A stretch of 64,000 nucleotides of DNA from a bacterium (GTDB taxonomy: Bacteria > Actinomycetota > Acidimicrobiia > Acidimicrobiales > Bin134). Under the pieces are notes generated by a model, which saw only the letters and a program-made list of their open reading frames with translations, searched no databases and was not told where the DNA came from. Where the stretch lies: NCBI GenBank assembly GCA_026705465.1, contig JAPPAP010000032.1, positions 128,693 through 192,692 of the forward strand, in the 5' to 3' direction. Positions 8,383 to 17,120 of the stretch are shown piece by piece. Made by a program: the position numbers and the translations under genes. Each line of letters starts with the position of its first letter. Within the stretch, counting starts at the first letter, position 1.

Positions 8383-9570
8383 TCATCGCCGACCGCCCCT
8401 GGTCATCTTCAACCCGGTCCAAGCCACGATCTCCCGCTGGACCTCGTTCACGCCTCCGCCGAAGGTGTTGATCTGGGCGGTGCGAGCGGCGGCCTCCACC
8501 CGACCCGCTAGCAGCGCACGCGGGCTGCCTTCCCGGACGTGGGCCCCCGCTCCCAGCACTCCCAGCAGCAGGTGGTAGATGTCGCTTACCGCCTCGGTGC
8601 CGTACACCTTGACCGCCGACGCCCGAGCCGGGGCCAGCGAGTCGGCGGCCACCGCGGCAGCCATCTGCCAGTTGAGCAGCTTCATGGCCTCCAGCTTGGC
8701 GTGGCACCGGGCCAGGTCCATTTGCACCCATCCCTGGTCCAATACGGTTGCTTCACCCCCGTCAGCAGCCGGAGTGTCGCCCGCCCAGGCCAGCACCTCC
8801 TCGTAGAGCTGGAACGACAGCGCCCCCACCGCGGCCAGCCCCACCCGCTCATGATTGAGCTGGCTGGTGATCAGCTTCCACCCCTCGTTTTCGGCCCCCA
8901 CCAGGTTGGCGGCCGGCACCCGAACCTCGTCGTAGTAAGTAGCGGTGGTGGTGGAGTTGCCCACGGTAACGATGGGCGTAAAGGAAAACCCGGGGCTGTC
9001 GGTGGGAACGATGATGATGGAGATGCCCTTGTGCTTGGGGGCATCGGGATTGGTCCGGCAGGCCAGCCAGATGCAGTCGGCCTCGTTGGCCCCAGAGGTG
9101 AATATTTTCTGGCCGTTGATCACCCACTCGTCGCCATCTCGAACGGCCCGGGTGGTGAGCGAAGCCAAGTCGGTGCCCGCTCCCGGTTCGCTGTAGCCGA
9201 TGGCGAACTCGATGTCGCCGCTCAAAATGCCGGGCAGGTAGGCCGCCTTGTGCTCTTCGGAGCCGTGGGCCATGAGCGTCGGCCCCACGGTGTTGAGGGT
9301 CACAAACGGCATGGGGCAGCCCGACCGCTGGGCTTCGTCGAAGAAGATGAACTGGTCGATGGCCGACCGCCCCTGGCCGCCATAGGCCTTGGGCCAGCCG
9401 ATACCCAGCATGCCGTCCCGCCCCAGTTGGCGGAAGATCTCCCGCCGAACCGGGCTGGTCTCATGAGCGCCAATGAGGGCTACGCGGACCTCGTCGGTCA
9501 TCAGGCCCGTGAAGTACTGCCTCAGCTCAGCGCTCAGGGCACGCTGTTCGTCTGTGTAGTCGAGATACAC
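8383..9570 (-). CDS. acyl-CoA dehydrogenase, first subunit type
   Basis: A 395-residue acyl-CoA dehydrogenase beginning MYLDYTDEQRALSAELR, a wording typical of the FadE29/FadE17 branch. The FAD/substrate motif GYSEPGAGTDLASLTT and the C-terminal INTFGGGVNEVQREIVAW are present. It starts at GTG (9570) and is first in a two-gene unit with 7215-8345. The tandem arrangement, with both members about 380-395 residues and divergent from each other, suggests an alpha2beta2 enzyme. Electron transfer to ETF is expected from the family. Confidence 0.9.
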   Translation of the reverse strand: MYLDYTDEQRALSAELRQYFTGLMTDEVRVALIGAHETSPVRREIFRQLGRDGMLGIGWPKAYGGQGRSAIDQFIFFDEAQRSGCPMPFVTLNTVGPTLMAHGSEEHKAAYLPGILSGDIEFAIGYSEPGAGTDLASLTTRAVRDGDEWVINGQKIFTSGANEADCIWLACRTNPDAPKHKGISIIIVPTDSPGFSFTPIVTVGNSTTTATYYDEVRVPAANLVGAENEGWKLITSQLNHERVGLAAVGALSFQLYEEVLAWAGDTPAADGGEATVLDQGWVQMDLARCHAKLEAMKLLNWQMAAAVAADSLAPARASAVKVYGTEAVSDIYHLLLGVLGAGAHVREGSPRALLAGRVEAAARTAQINTFGGGVNEVQREIVAWTGLKMTRGGRR

Positions 9571-9633
9571 CGAGCCGCGACGCTACCAACGCCGATGGTG
9601 CGGCACCGTTTTGGAAGGGTCAGACGCAGTGAA

Positions 9634-10005
<372 letters not shown>

Positions 10006-10089
10006 CTATCAGGTCAATACAAAATAGGCAACAACTGCCAAAAACTTGAGAAATCTCGTGTTATTGTGCTTTATGCATCAATACATTGG

Positions 10090-10101
10090 TACAATCTCTC
10101 C
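10090..10101 (+). promoter_or_regulatory. candidate -10 element for a leaderless GntR mRNA
   Basis: TACAAT at 10090-10095 lies six bases before the GntR gene ATG at 10102, so transcription would begin at or next to the start codon. There is no Shine-Dalgarno-like stretch in the 20 bases upstream of the ATG, which fits a leaderless transcript, a common arrangement in actinomycetes. No convincing -35 at normal spacing is seen (TTGTGC at 10064 is 20 bp away). Confidence 0.45.
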
Positions 10102-10497
10102 ATGCGGATCTGGATAGATGAGAGCGCCAGGATCCCCCCCTATGAGCAGCTGCGGGCCCAGCTCCGGTTGATGGTGTCGTCGGGCCGGCTCAAGCCCCGT
10201 GAGCGGCTTCCGGCCATCCGAGCACTGGCCGCAGAACTGGGCTTGGCGCCGGGCACGGTGGCCCGGGCCTATCGGGAGTTGGAGTGGGAGGGAATCGTGG
10301 AAGGCCGAGGTCGGGCGGGCACATTCGTGGTCGACGAGCCCCCAGTGGCGTTCTCCGTGGTGGAGCGCCAGCTGGCCGATGCCGCCGAGGTGTTCGCCGC
10401 TGAGGCCGATCGGCTGGGGTTGGGCCAACAAGCCGCTCTGTCGGCCTTGGAGACAGCCTTCGCTTCCCGTTCCAATTTCGAAATGGAAGCCGACTAA
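10102..10497 (+). CDS. GntR-family regulator, YtrA type
   Basis: A 131-residue protein with an N-terminal GntR winged helix (about residues 12-75: IPPYEQLRAQLRLMVSSG, LPAIRALAAELGLAPGTVARAY, GRGRAGTFV) and only a short helical tail, as in the YtrA subfamily. The frame extends to a GTG at 10066, but MRIWIDESARIPPYEQ at 10102 matches the usual start. YtrA-type genes often regulate an adjacent ABC exporter; here the neighbours are P-II (divergent) and a class II aldolase (convergent, 3 bp apart), so the target is unclear. Confidence 0.85.
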   Translation: MRIWIDESARIPPYEQLRAQLRLMVSSGRLKPRERLPAIRALAAELGLAPGTVARAYRELEWEGIVEGRGRAGTFVVDEPPVAFSVVERQLADAAEVFAAEADRLGLGQQAALSALETAFASRSNFEMEAD

Positions 10498-10500
10498 CGC

Positions 10501-11283
10501 TCAGCCCAACACCACTGAGGGGTCGGGCACCAGATCTCGGGCCAGCCACTGGAACATCCGCCAGCCATTGTCTGCTGAGTACAGCGAAGCCTCCACTTCT
10601 TTGGCCGCTTCCTCGCTGATGGGCTTGGCATCGGGGGCCTTTACATGCACCTCGGCCACCCGCTCGGCGGCCACGAACCATCCGACGGCCTCTCCAGGCG
10701 AGCGGCCACCGGTGAGCAGGCCGTGGTTGCGGAGGATGCACACCCGGCTGCTGCCCATGGCCTGGGCAATGGACTCGCCGCCGGCGACGTCGTTTACCTC
10801 GAGATTCTCACCGTCGTAGAGAGATTGGTCGAACACGAACCCGCACGATTCCTGGCTGATGGCCCGAAACGGCTCGACATTGGCCGACCACGGCGTGCCG
10901 TAGGGAGTGTGGGTGTGGGCGGCCGACGCCAGATCGGGGCGGGCCTTCAGGATCGGCCAGTGGATGTAGTAGGCCGCGAAGTTCACGCCCATGTCCAGGG
11001 GACCGTCAACGCCCTCGCCGTCGGGACCCACCAGGGTGAGGTTGTCGATGGTGGCATCGCCGAAGCGGATGCCGTAGCCCAGCACCCAAAAGTGGTCGGT
11101 GAGGATCGGGTCGCGAGCGGTGATATGGCCATCGCCGGTCTGCCCCCAGCGCATAGCGGCAAAGATGCGGTAGCCGATGGCCGCCTCCCACTTCCGCAGC
11201 AAGCGCAAATCCTCGAGGTCGCTGATCTCAGGTGGAGAGCCGTCGTAGGTGACCTCGGGATAGCGGTCCAGCGCCAGGGCCAT
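10501..11283 (-). CDS. class II aldolase/adducin family protein
   Basis: A 260-residue protein of the class II aldolase/adducin fold. Zinc-binding histidines are visible in SAAHTHTPYGTPWSA and ILRNHGLLTGG, and GHITARDP matches the phosphate-binding strand. The family includes fuculose/ribulose phosphate aldolases and epimerases, but many members in actinobacteria belong to other catabolic routes. The frame opens at a TTG (11289); the ATG two codons later (11283) is the likely start. Neighbours give no clear pathway. Confidence 0.85.
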   Translation of the reverse strand: MALALDRYPEVTYDGSPPEISDLEDLRLLRKWEAAIGYRIFAAMRWGQTGDGHITARDPILTDHFWVLGYGIRFGDATIDNLTLVGPDGEGVDGPLDMGVNFAAYYIHWPILKARPDLASAAHTHTPYGTPWSANVEPFRAISQESCGFVFDQSLYDGENLEVNDVAGGESIAQAMGSSRVCILRNHGLLTGGRSPGEAVGWFVAAERVAEVHVKAPDAKPISEEAAKEVEASLYSADNGWRMFQWLARDLVPDPSVVLG

Positions 11284-11327
11284 GGCCAAAGCCTACCCTG
11301 AGATGCCCGCGCTCTAAACCTCAACCT

Positions 11328-12284
11328 TCAAGACAACAGTTCGTCCAAAGAGCCAGTGTATGGTGTGACGTCTTCTGGGGGTGGTGCGGTGATATTGATC
11401 AGCGCGCCATGATCAAAATAGCGGATCTCAAGAGACATCTCCAGATCCTCGAATACCTCTCTCATCTCACGCACAGTTGGGTCAATAGTTTCTATAACCT
11501 CATATAAATTCCTAATGACCACAATCTCATGCAAAACATAGCCTTCCTCGCTAATCCAAACGTCGAATTCAAATTCAAGCGTTTCAAAGCTAGAGAGTAC
11601 CTCGTCACTGTTGGCACTTTGCGATGTAAGATCTGAGGCTATAGAATCAATCATCTCTTGTTGTTCCTCAGCATCAAGAGCCGCCAGCATTTGTCCAAAA
11701 GTAGATACTCCACGAATACGAGTGGCGGTTACACCCTCGACCTTCTCTCCTAGCGAAATGGTTGCATCCTTATCAACCCCCAACAGATAATTCAATTGTT
11801 CCTTTGGATCAAAGCTCTCAAAATAGTCCAACTCATCTTCAGTGACTTGATCTTTAGCAATACTGACCCATGGAGTATTGGCAAATTTCCCCATTTCTTC
11901 TTCAGGCATCGTGATGTAAAGGAGATCGCCCACCTGTCGCATTTCAAATACGTATTCGACTAGATCGGGCGGGGGGGCCTCGCCATCAATGGTGGCCTCT
12001 GATAGATCAAACTCAATCGAATTGTCTCCGTTGGCAGCTTGTACGATGGTTATGGGTTGGACAATATCGCCAATGAAGGGCATGCCAGTTATCTTTAATA
12101 CATAGTCAGCCCGGAAAGATTGCAGAGTTTCTGTTTGCTCCACCGCCGATAGCACTAGATCCACCGGGTTGACCGCCTCGGGGTCCTCGACAGTGATCAC
12201 GACGCTGCTGTCGCTGACGTCGCCTTCACCGCACCCCGCGATCACAAGTCCAATGCCAAGCAGCATGAGCAACAACCGCTTCAC
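11328..12284 (-). CDS. lipoprotein, LppX/LprG-like fold predicted (paralogue 1)
   Basis: A 318-residue secreted lipoprotein starting at GTG (12284). The signal peptide MKRLLLMLLGIGLVIAGC ends in a lipobox with Cys18. The mature part contains TLQSFRADYVLKITGMPF, followed by alternating hydrophobic beta strands, and resembles LppX/LprG or LolA-type lipid-binding lipoproteins. Its C-terminal INITAPPPEDVTPYTGSL has a counterpart in the next gene (PPPEEQVTPYLGSF), so the two are paralogues. The DNA is visibly poorer in GC than its neighbours. Ligand unknown; the fold call is by resemblance only. Confidence 0.72.
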   Translation of the reverse strand: MKRLLLMLLGIGLVIAGCGEGDVSDSSVVITVEDPEAVNPVDLVLSAVEQTETLQSFRADYVLKITGMPFIGDIVQPITIVQAANGDNSIEFDLSEATIDGEAPPPDLVEYVFEMRQVGDLLYITMPEEEMGKFANTPWVSIAKDQVTEDELDYFESFDPKEQLNYLLGVDKDATISLGEKVEGVTATRIRGVSTFGQMLAALDAEEQQEMIDSIASDLTSQSANSDEVLSSFETLEFEFDVWISEEGYVLHEIVVIRNLYEVIETIDPTVREMREVFEDLEMSLEIRYFDHGALINITAPPPEDVTPYTGSLDELLS

Positions 12285-12359
12285 AGCCAGCCTCCTCGTC
12301 CCTTTACACTACAGGTTCGTTTTCGAAGATCAAATTGCTGCGCTGGGAGTCTCATCGTA

Positions 12360-13472
12360 CTAACGCAAGCCTAGTACCAAACTCGAAAATGACCCAAGAT
12401 AGGGTGTCACTTGTTCTTCCGGCGGTGGCTCAATTGATTTCAGATGGCCATGTTCACCAAAAAGTGCAGTATAAGTTACAACGAAATTGTCAATTAAATC
12501 CAGTATGCTTTCATTAGAAACTTCAATTTCAAAGTCTTCCGGAAATAGGATACCGTTCCAATTCTTATAATCTATATGCACCGAAAGTACCTCATTATTG
12601 CGCCCTAGATTAGCACTTGCCCAAATTTCCAACGTGTCATACGTCTCTCTTGAGCAACAGGAATCTATTCCGGCAGATAACAAAGCCTGTTCTAATGAGC
12701 TATAGAATGCGTCTTGTTCTGCTTCGCTAACCGTTGCCAGAACTTCTTCCAGAGTTGATCGAAATCTAATGGAGTGGGACACATCGTCTGTCAAATCTTG
12801 CAAATGGTACGATAAATTTTGAGGCGCAGCCGCATTGAAATGGCCGAACAATACACCCAGGTTGACATTGTTGACACCATCTATCCGTACTTCAGACAAG
12901 TCAACCGAGTCAAGTTTAGCCCAACTACTTCCAACACTCTCCTGCATTTCAATTTCATTTTGCGGCAAGGAAACATATAGAGATCCACCCACGAAGCGAT
13001 CAATGTACACCAAACCTTCCAGTGAACCCTCTACAGAGCCTGAGCTGTCGAATCCAATGGGTTCAGAATAGGATGGAGGTTGACGATCAAAAGACACAAA
13101 GGGTTCGAACACGATTAAAGTGCTATCGCCATTTGTTGCTTGCAGCATCCCTATGCGAGTAAACGCATCTTCAATTTGGAGCCTCTCTTCTGTCAAATTA
13201 TGAAGAGCAGTGGTCGCTCTGACTTCAAAATAAGCCCTGAAGGACTTGGCTGTCTTCGGATACTCCACAAGCATTTGCAGCAAAGCTGCTGTGCTAGGCG
13301 TTTCAGCGCTGGGCGAAGGCTCAGGATCCTCAACACCACCCTCCTCCGAGACCCCCAAAGCAACAGCGCTGGGCGAAGGCTCAGGATCTTCAACAACCGC
13401 AACACCACCATTGCCACCGCAGCCCACCATCAAAATGCCGATGCTGAGGAGTCCGACTGAAAGCCGCTTCAT
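12360..13472 (-). CDS. lipoprotein with EDPEPSPSA repeats (paralogue 2)
   Basis: A 370-residue lipoprotein starting at the ATG at 13472 (MKRLSVGLLSIGILMVGC, lipobox Cys18). The open frame runs on to 14216 but only because it is antisense to the nitroreductase gene. After the lipobox comes a low-complexity linker with VEDPEPSPSA twice. The folded part contains AKSFRAYFEVRATT and ends with EPPPEEQVTPYLGSFSS, paralleling the downstream lipoprotein, 75 bp away. The DNA is AT-rich compared with the rest of the window. Function is unknown; a paired cell-envelope role is plausible. Confidence 0.72.
   Translation of the reverse strand: MKRLSVGLLSIGILMVGCGGNGGVAVVEDPEPSPSAVALGVSEEGGVEDPEPSPSAETPSTAALLQMLVEYPKTAKSFRAYFEVRATTALHNLTEERLQIEDAFTRIGMLQATNGDSTLIVFEPFVSFDRQPPSYSEPIGFDSSGSVEGSLEGLVYIDRFVGGSLYVSLPQNEIEMQESVGSSWAKLDSVDLSEVRIDGVNNVNLGVLFGHFNAAAPQNLSYHLQDLTDDVSHSIRFRSTLEEVLATVSEAEQDAFYSSLEQALLSAGIDSCCSRETYDTLEIWASANLGRNNEVLSVHIDYKNWNGILFPEDFEIEVSNESILDLIDNFVVTYTALFGEHGHLKSIEPPPEEQVTPYLGSFSSLVLGLR
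13304..13394. repeat. 60-bp-period direct repeat in lipoprotein linker
   Basis: Two copies of about 31 bp with one mismatch (AGCGCTGGGCGAAGGCTCAG followed by GATCCTCAAC or GATCTTCAAC) start at 13305 and 13365, exactly 60 bp apart. They encode the two EDPEPSPSA units of the lipoprotein linker. Confidence 0.8.
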
Positions 13473-13553
13473 TCCTGGCCCCCTCATCTCCTTCACCGTA
13501 CAACTCCGGTCTACGAAAGGGTGAGCGCCCCACTGACTGGCTAGAACTGTGGC

Positions 13554-14210
13554 ATGACCAATCTGAATCTGAGCGCCGATGAGGTGCTCACCACCACCCG
13601 AGCGGTGCGCCGGCGCCTGGATACCTCCCGGCCGGTAGCGCCGGAGTTGATCACCGAGTGCCTGGAGATCGCGGTGCAGGCCCCCACCGGATCGAACCGG
13701 CAGAACTGGCGGTTCATGGTGGTCACCGAGCCGGATCTGATCGCTGCGCTGGCCGACCTGTATCGCCGGGCCGGCGAGGTGGCCGGCGACTACCTGGGCG
13801 TGCTCCCCCGTCTGGTGCCTCCCGACAGCACCCAGATGGAGGCGACCAACGAGAAGATGTACGCCTCCACCGGGCACCTGTTCGAGCACCTCCACCAGGT
13901 GCCGGGAATGCTGATCCCATGCTTGGCCGGTCGAGTGTGGGACCAGCCTCCGGTAACGGTGGCCTCTCATGTGGGATCGGTGATCCAGGCGGCGTGGTCG
14001 TTCATGCTGGCCGCCCGGGAGCGGGGCATCGGCACGGTGTGGACCACCATCCATCTCTGTTACGAGCAAGAAGCAGCCGAGCTGCTGGGCATCCCCTACG
14101 ACGAGGTGATGCAGTTGGCCCTCATCCCCTTCGCCCACACCGTCGGCACCGACTTCCGCCCCGCCCGTCGGGAGCCTCTGGAGTTGGTCACTCGCTGGAA
14201 CCACTGGTAG
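13554..14210 (+). CDS. nitroreductase family flavoprotein
   Basis: A 218-residue FMN-dependent nitroreductase-fold protein. The FMN-phosphate motif TTRAVRRRLDTSRPV lies at the N-terminus, followed by AVQAPTGSNRQNWRFMVV, and LAARERGIGTVWTTIH towards the C-terminus. It is divergent from the lipoprotein pair with an 81-bp gap and is followed 22 bp later by a PPOX-family gene, so the two probably form an operon. Substrate unknown; members reduce quinones, nitroaromatics or act in cofactor-linked dehydrogenations. Confidence 0.88.
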   Translation: MTNLNLSADEVLTTTRAVRRRLDTSRPVAPELITECLEIAVQAPTGSNRQNWRFMVVTEPDLIAALADLYRRAGEVAGDYLGVLPRLVPPDSTQMEATNEKMYASTGHLFEHLHQVPGMLIPCLAGRVWDQPPVTVASHVGSVIQAAWSFMLAARERGIGTVWTTIHLCYEQEAAELLGIPYDEVMQLALIPFAHTVGTDFRPARREPLELVTRWNHW

Positions 14211-14232
14211 AGCCACCCCGTAGGCTGCCGAT

Positions 14233-14640
14233 ATGGATCCCGCCCAGGCTTTGGACTACGTCCGGGAGAACACCAATGCGGTGTTAGCTACCGCAAGAGG
14301 AGACGGCACTCCCCAGATGTCCCCGGTAACCCTGGCGGTGGTGGACAACACCGTGGTGATGAGCACTCGCGAGACGGCCTACAAGACCAAGAACCTGCGG
14401 CGCGACCCCCGAAGCTGGCTGTGCGTGTTTCCCCGCAATTTCTTCGGTGACTGGGTGCAGATCGAGTGCCAAGCCGAGATCATCTCCGGCCCCGAAGCGA
14501 TAGAGCCTCTGGTCGAGTACTACCGCACTCTGCGAGGCGAGCACCCCGACTGGGACGAGTACCGCCAAGCCATGGTCACCGACCAGCGCTGCCTGGTGAA
14601 GTTTCACATCCTCCGCGCCGGCCCCGACCGCTCGGGGTAG
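14233..14640 (+). CDS. PPOX-class (probably F420-dependent) oxidoreductase
   Basis: A 135-residue split-barrel flavin/F420-binding protein. NAVLATARGDGTPQMSPVTLAV is the family N-terminal strand pair, followed by STRETAYKTKNLRRDPR with the phosphate-binding basic residues, and YYRTLRGEHPDWDEYRQAM at the C-terminus, as in Rv1155-like proteins. F420 use is inferred from the subfamily and from the abundance of luciferase-like enzymes in this window. It follows the nitroreductase on the same strand. Confidence 0.85.
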   Translation: MDPAQALDYVRENTNAVLATARGDGTPQMSPVTLAVVDNTVVMSTRETAYKTKNLRRDPRSWLCVFPRNFFGDWVQIECQAEIISGPEAIEPLVEYYRTLRGEHPDWDEYRQAMVTDQRCLVKFHILRAGPDRSG

Positions 14641-14644
14641 CCAG

Positions 14645-15781
14645 CTATGCCGATACCGCGGCCTTCTCTTTGGCGCGGAAGTGGGGAATCACGTGGTGGC
14701 CGAATTGGCGGATGGTTTCGAGCATGACCTCTTGGGGGATGGTGCCCATTTGGATCATGCACATGATCTCGTCGCAGCCGACGGCCTCCAGCTCGCTCAC
14801 GTAGCGGATGGCGTCTTCGTAGTCGCCGTAGGCGTGCTCGACATTGAAGGTGCTGGTGGCATTGGGGCTGAGTGGGATGTTCATCTCGCTGATCTTGGCG
14901 TGGACGTTGCCCACCGCCTCATCGATGGCCGCGGCGGTGTCCTCGTCTTCTGATCCGGCCCGGGGCGGGGGTGTGCCCAAGTTCCAGTGCATGATGGCCT
15001 CGGCGAAGAATCGCTGACCTCGGGCTCCGATGCGGAACGCCTCGTCCCGGTCGTCGAGGATCGTGGTGGGGCACAGCGCCGAGAACCAGTCGTTGGGATG
15101 GTCGCTCACGAACCGCTCCCCGGTTCGGGTGGCGATGGCCTCGTCGTAGGTCTCCTTCATCAACCGGATCTCGTCGGCCCCGGCGAACCCCAGCACCAGT
15201 GCTCCGATGCCCAACTCTGCGGCCAGCTTCACCGTGTCCACCTTGGTGCAGGCTAGATACAACGGCGGGTGGGGATCCTGAACCGGACGGGGCAGGATCG
15301 GATGAGGCGAGATGTCCAGCAGGCCGTCCCACTCGAACTCCTCGTCCCGCCAGCAGTTGGAGATGATCCGCAGCGACTCTTCCACCTGGGCGTAGGTGTC
15401 CTCGGGCTTGACGCCGAACGCTGACATCTCCTGGAGGGTCGCTCCCCGGCCCGCGCCCACGTCCAGCCGCCCGCCCGACAGCACATCCAGCATGGCAATG
15501 CGCTCGGCCGCCCGCAGGGGGTGGTTGTAACCAAACGGCATGCACACCACCCCGTGGCCGATTCGAATTCGGGATGTCCTGGCTGCGACCCAGGTCAAGA
15601 AGATCTCGGGGGCGCTCATGTGGGCGTACCACTTCAGGCAGTGGTGCTCCACCGCCCACACCCGGTCGAAGCCGACCTCCTCGGCCAACACCGCCTGCTC
15701 CACACAATCGCGGATGACCTGCTGCTCGGTCTCGCGTGACGGATCGGCCATCTGGGCTTCGAAAATCATCGAGAATTTCAC
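14645..15781 (-). CDS. LLM-class flavin/F420-dependent oxidoreductase
   Basis: A 378-residue luciferase-like monooxygenase-fold protein beginning at GTG (MKFSMIFEAQMADPS). Hallmarks are DRVWAVEHHCLKWYAHMSAP, RIRIGHGVVCMPFGYNHPLRAAE and LDVLSGGRLDVGAGRG. The wording around EHH resembles the bacterial alkanal/alkane monooxygenase side of the family, so FMNH2 is as possible as F420. It is divergent from the acyl-CoA dehydrogenase at 15894 with a 112-bp gap that must hold both promoters. Confidence 0.88.
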   Translation of the reverse strand: MKFSMIFEAQMADPSRETEQQVIRDCVEQAVLAEEVGFDRVWAVEHHCLKWYAHMSAPEIFLTWVAARTSRIRIGHGVVCMPFGYNHPLRAAERIAMLDVLSGGRLDVGAGRGATLQEMSAFGVKPEDTYAQVEESLRIISNCWRDEEFEWDGLLDISPHPILPRPVQDPHPPLYLACTKVDTVKLAAELGIGALVLGFAGADEIRLMKETYDEAIATRTGERFVSDHPNDWFSALCPTTILDDRDEAFRIGARGQRFFAEAIMHWNLGTPPPRAGSEDEDTAAAIDEAVGNVHAKISEMNIPLSPNATSTFNVEHAYGDYEDAIRYVSELEAVGCDEIMCMIQMGTIPQEVMLETIRQFGHHVIPHFRAKEKAAVSA

Positions 15782-15893
15782 GCCGCCATTGAAGCATCCC
15801 CGCCCGGCTCAGCCCGAATGCTGGGAAACACTGCCGATCGCCCTGCTGTCCGGTATGGGTTGCCGGGAACCCTCTGGCTACCATCAACGCGGC

Positions 15894-17117
15894 ATGGATT
15901 TTGACGAGACACCCCAGGAAGCCGCTTTCCGGGCCAAGTGCAGCGAGTGGCTGGACGCCAACGTTCCCGCTGACGGCGGCGGCCCCCGTGATCAAACAGC
16001 CATCACCATCTCCGACCCCGATGTCGAGATGGCCTATGTGAACCGGTGCAAGGCCTGGCAGCGCACGAAGTACGACGGCGGCTGGGGCTCCATCACTTGG
16101 CCCACCGAGTACGGAGGCCGGGGTCTGGGCGGCATCCAGGAGGGCATCTTCAAGGAGGAGGAGGCCAAGCGGGTGTCAGCCACCGGGGTGTTCGCGGTGG
16201 GCATCGGCATGGCCGGCCCTACCATCATCGCCCACGGCACCGATGCCCAAAAGGAGCGGTTCCTCCCGGCGATGCTCAAGGGCGAGGAGGTGTGGTGCCA
16301 GCTGTTCTCCGAGCCGGTAGCGGGGTCAGACCTGGGCGGACTGCGGACCACCGCAGTGCGCGACGGCGACGAGTGGGTAGTCAACGGCCAGAAGGTGTGG
16401 ACTTCGGGCGCCCAGTACAGCGACTGGGGCATCCTGTTGACCCGCACCGACCCCGACCAGCCCAAACACCGGGGTATCACCTATTTCCTGGTGGACATGA
16501 ACACCCCCGGCATCGAGGTTCGCCCGCTGGTGCAGATCACCGGCGCGGCCCACTTCAACGAGGTGTTCTTGTCGGATGTGCGCATCCCCCACGAGAACAT
16601 CCTCGGCGGGGTCAACACCGGCTGGGGACCGATTATGACCACCCTGTCCAACGAGCGGGCCCTGATCGGGGGATCCAATGCCCGGACCCGCTTCAAGGAG
16701 TTGGTGAAGCTGGCCCAGCAGACCGGTACCGACCGCGATCCGGTGATACGCCAAGAACTGGCCAAGACCTACATCCGAATGGAAATCCTCAAGTATCAGG
16801 GGTACCGGGTGCGGACCGCGGCCAGCCGGGGAGAGCTGCCCGGCCCCGAGAGCTCCACCATGAAGCTGGCCATCTCCCTGCACTTCGGAGAGATGGGCGA
16901 CCTGGTGATGGCCATGAACGGTGCGGCCGGGATGCTCCACGGGGACAGCGCCCGTGACGAGGGGCGCTGGCAATACGAGTTCTTGGGTCAGTGGGCTTCG
17001 CGCATCGGCGGCGGCACCGACAACATCCAGCGCAACACCATCGGTGAGAAGGTGCTGGGCCTGCCCCCCGACATCCGGGTGGACAAAGGCGTCCCCTTTA
17101 GGGAGATACCGAGCTAA
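15894..17117 (+). CDS. acyl-CoA dehydrogenase
   Basis: A 407-residue acyl-CoA dehydrogenase starting MDFDETPQEAAFRAKCSEWL at 15894; the longer frame from 15540 runs antisense through the LLM gene and is rejected. Motifs: QLFSEPVAGSDLGGLRTT (flavin/substrate region), NGQKVWTSGAQYSDWGILL and the C-terminal GGGTDNIQRNTIGEKVLGLP. It converges on the SDR gene (17121) with a 3-bp gap. It is unpaired, unlike the set at 7215-9570. Confidence 0.9.
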   Translation: MDFDETPQEAAFRAKCSEWLDANVPADGGGPRDQTAITISDPDVEMAYVNRCKAWQRTKYDGGWGSITWPTEYGGRGLGGIQEGIFKEEEAKRVSATGVFAVGIGMAGPTIIAHGTDAQKERFLPAMLKGEEVWCQLFSEPVAGSDLGGLRTTAVRDGDEWVVNGQKVWTSGAQYSDWGILLTRTDPDQPKHRGITYFLVDMNTPGIEVRPLVQITGAAHFNEVFLSDVRIPHENILGGVNTGWGPIMTTLSNERALIGGSNARTRFKELVKLAQQTGTDRDPVIRQELAKTYIRMEILKYQGYRVRTAASRGELPGPESSTMKLAISLHFGEMGDLVMAMNGAAGMLHGDSARDEGRWQYEFLGQWASRIGGGTDNIQRNTIGEKVLGLPPDIRVDKGVPFREIPS

Positions 17118-17120
17118 TAC

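Noticed and set aside
11328-13472. Prophage or transposon cargo
   Set aside because: Composition differs, but no integrase, transposase, terminal repeats or attachment site are seen.
12360-14216. 618-codon reading of the second lipoprotein
   Set aside because: The first 248 codons are antisense to the nitroreductase; a signal peptide and lipobox begin cleanly at 13472.
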